Positions 63,901 to 64,000 of a stretch of DNA of 64,000 nt are shown one piece after another; the stretch's first letter is position 1, and each line of letters begins with the position of its first letter. Source of the stretch: Fodinibius sp052060035 (GTDB lineage: Bacteria; Bacteroidota; Rhodothermia; Balneolales; Balneolaceae); contig NZ_JBPOEA010000002.1 of NCBI RefSeq assembly GCF_052060035.1, positions 186,001-250,000 of the forward strand, read 5' to 3'. Below the pieces are notes generated by a model, which ran no database searches, was not told the origin of the DNA, and saw nothing but the letters and a program-made list of their open reading frames with translations. The position numbers and the translations under genes are program-made.

Positions 63901-64000
63901 CTAAAATAATTATTATCCCGCTGTACATAACGCCAGCGCAATCCCTGTGTAGTTAGTTGACTCTGCTGATCAGAAAAAGCCCCAAAAATATTTCCCTGAA
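60969..64000 (-). CDS. Usher-like outer-membrane barrel fused to SPOR domains, 5' part missing
   Basis: The frame is open to base 64000, so the N-terminus lies outside; about 1010 residues are visible. The front half reads like a fimbrial usher: RRLFDRYPIEGNVPPQSEVE, LYLNNRLVDFQ, VPFDYLPPGEVDYSLSGGQL, then many short Tyr/Ser/Arg-rich barrel strands. A carboxypeptidase-like insert follows (SGVISGRVDRKRGKELEGLS, KYQLFIDPNQL). The last 350 residues contain three SPOR-like domains (FYKIQLASFKTEKKAKRIA; FIQIGAFSTKEHAEQFAQ; RIQIGAFSSRESAQLFADQA) and a degenerate fourth. SPOR domains bind denuded peptidoglycan, so the barrel would be tied to the wall. I know of no standard family with this combination. 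Confidence 0.8.
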   Translation of the reverse strand, partial: QGNIFGAFSDQQSQLTTQGLRWRYVQRDNNYFSSVIAGQTNSEGISSRAITGIKISNKPIEPRRLFDRYPIEGNVPPQSEVELYLNNRLVDFQKADESGNYRFLVPLTYGSTNYSVQIYTPAGQSMQRSSRIQVPFDYLPPGEVDYSLSGGQLENPVLGSSERGYLGEASLSAGITNWLTASGSTEYLTNYHSSLPSFTGTLNARLFTKYLVSASANSENFYRLSSSVVYNSGASWNLSYDYNPGESRLYNTGGSDHLGRVSLFTPFQLGEVPLNMRWSSTYQTRGSATLIRYRADLSSRLGRLNIRLGYQDQQSGNIQWQTTSSSRITNSYTYSMGRFNDVPALLRGMFIRGQLSYLPGLQELEEMEFQLSRDLFQTGRLQLTYGRNFLGGFNSLSLNVTIDFNKVRSNTSARTTGSDVTLNQSLRGSIGYDSYGDQLLLNNRQQVGQAGAAVRLFVDNNNDGSYQDSTDDVITDPAVRMNRAGGQTKVNKGINYISQLLPYYRYDLEINKGALSNPLLVPDVENFSMITDPNQYKTIEIPFYLSGVISGRVDRKRGKELEGLSGVRLYLKSNFDDSSKREPFSKEMRTFSDGSFYTYEVPPGKYQLFIDPNQLDFLQSEAEPDTMGIEVEALAEGDFVEGLHFVVTPAKDTSETQQPPNITEDTTKLEQRKEEIAEQNQFYKIQLASFKTEKKAKRIALEAAKQLGGSFSVVYNTNTELYGIRSVPLQSRRQAIETILSYHNSQYKQAALVVVSNGNKKSPNVQGKFIQIGAFSTKEHAEQFAQNSSKKLHQEIAVTYNQKLNLYKVYINQKFNSEQQRKNVLSSIRSQYAFDTAFINEEQRIQIGAFSSRESAQLFADQAQITLQKDISVSFDEVKQLHQVYVDEKANTQNKLRSQLSTIRNTRSPFNDAFVTVFNDTLPSTDQTEHRALEFTYQVEIEGVTEDSEQAFISSITDGNADTNLKKPDKDRIRFENVTSWTEAQQLQQKLSKISTIGRPIVILIEKSE

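Overview
This window looks like a chromosomal segment of a moderately AT-rich, aerobic, Gram-negative member of the Bacteroidota/Balneolota side of the tree. Balneolaceae, such as Fodinibius or Gracilimonas relatives, are my best guess. The reasons are two SusC/SusD pairs, several TonB-dependent receptors with CarboxypepD_reg-like plug extensions, DUF4249, DUF4159 and GWxTD proteins, a FecI/FecR/STN-receptor relay, few Shine-Dalgarno sequences before starts, many acidic proteins, and a tmRNA tag (DNNYSYSLAA) that resembles the one I remember for Salinibacter. The assignment is an inference from memory, not a database result.

Layout. Bases 1-2.6 kb hold the end of one susC and its susD. From 2.7 to 5.8 kb lies a gene-poor accessory island: a six-unit 23-bp tandem array, at least four full palindromic dispersed repeats, a decayed HEPN/MNT toxin-antitoxin pair and a small GIY-YIG nuclease gene. 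A second susC/susD pair follows (5.9-10.8 kb), then a small lipoprotein and a GWxTD lipoprotein. From 13.4 to 31 kb the content is mainly housekeeping: pyk, a PorW/SprE-like TPR lipoprotein, pyrD, folC, rho, an MBL hydrolase, sppA, a phytoene-dehydrogenase-like oxidoreductase, alr, an FKBP lipoprotein, and the rpiB-glyA-tatC operon. Next come a DUF4159 protein and a DUF4249/TonB-receptor pair (30-34 kb), the fused aspartokinase/DAP decarboxylase (lysAC), ssrA (tmRNA), an FG-GAP lipoprotein, a DUF1028 protein, an amber-interrupted NTF2-like gene, a DUF389 membrane protein and an NfeD-SPFH-SPFH operon (34-44.6 kb).

Bases 44.6-51.4 kb form one minus-strand regulatory locus. It contains a FecR anti-sigma, a FecI-like sigma factor, an STN-domain TonB receptor and two acidic lipoprotein genes. 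The two lipoprotein genes carry the same TTAGGGGTACCCCC...ATGTGTA element about 50 bp before their starts, which fits a dedicated ECF-sigma promoter. After it come a stand-alone receiver protein, a plant-type FNR-like reductase, a DUF502 membrane protein, alaS and the pyruvate dehydrogenase genes pdhA-pdhB-pdhC (51.5-60.2 kb). The window closes with a small secreted pilin-like protein, converging on a large gene cut off by the window edge. That gene encodes an usher-like outer-membrane barrel fused to several SPOR domains.

The strongest candidates for something undescribed are the usher-SPOR fusion with its pilin-like neighbour and palindromic control region (60.3-64 kb), the sigma/anti-sigma locus with its two-site promoter motif (44.6-51.4 kb), and the palindromic repeats around the GIY-YIG gene (3.2-5.3 kb).
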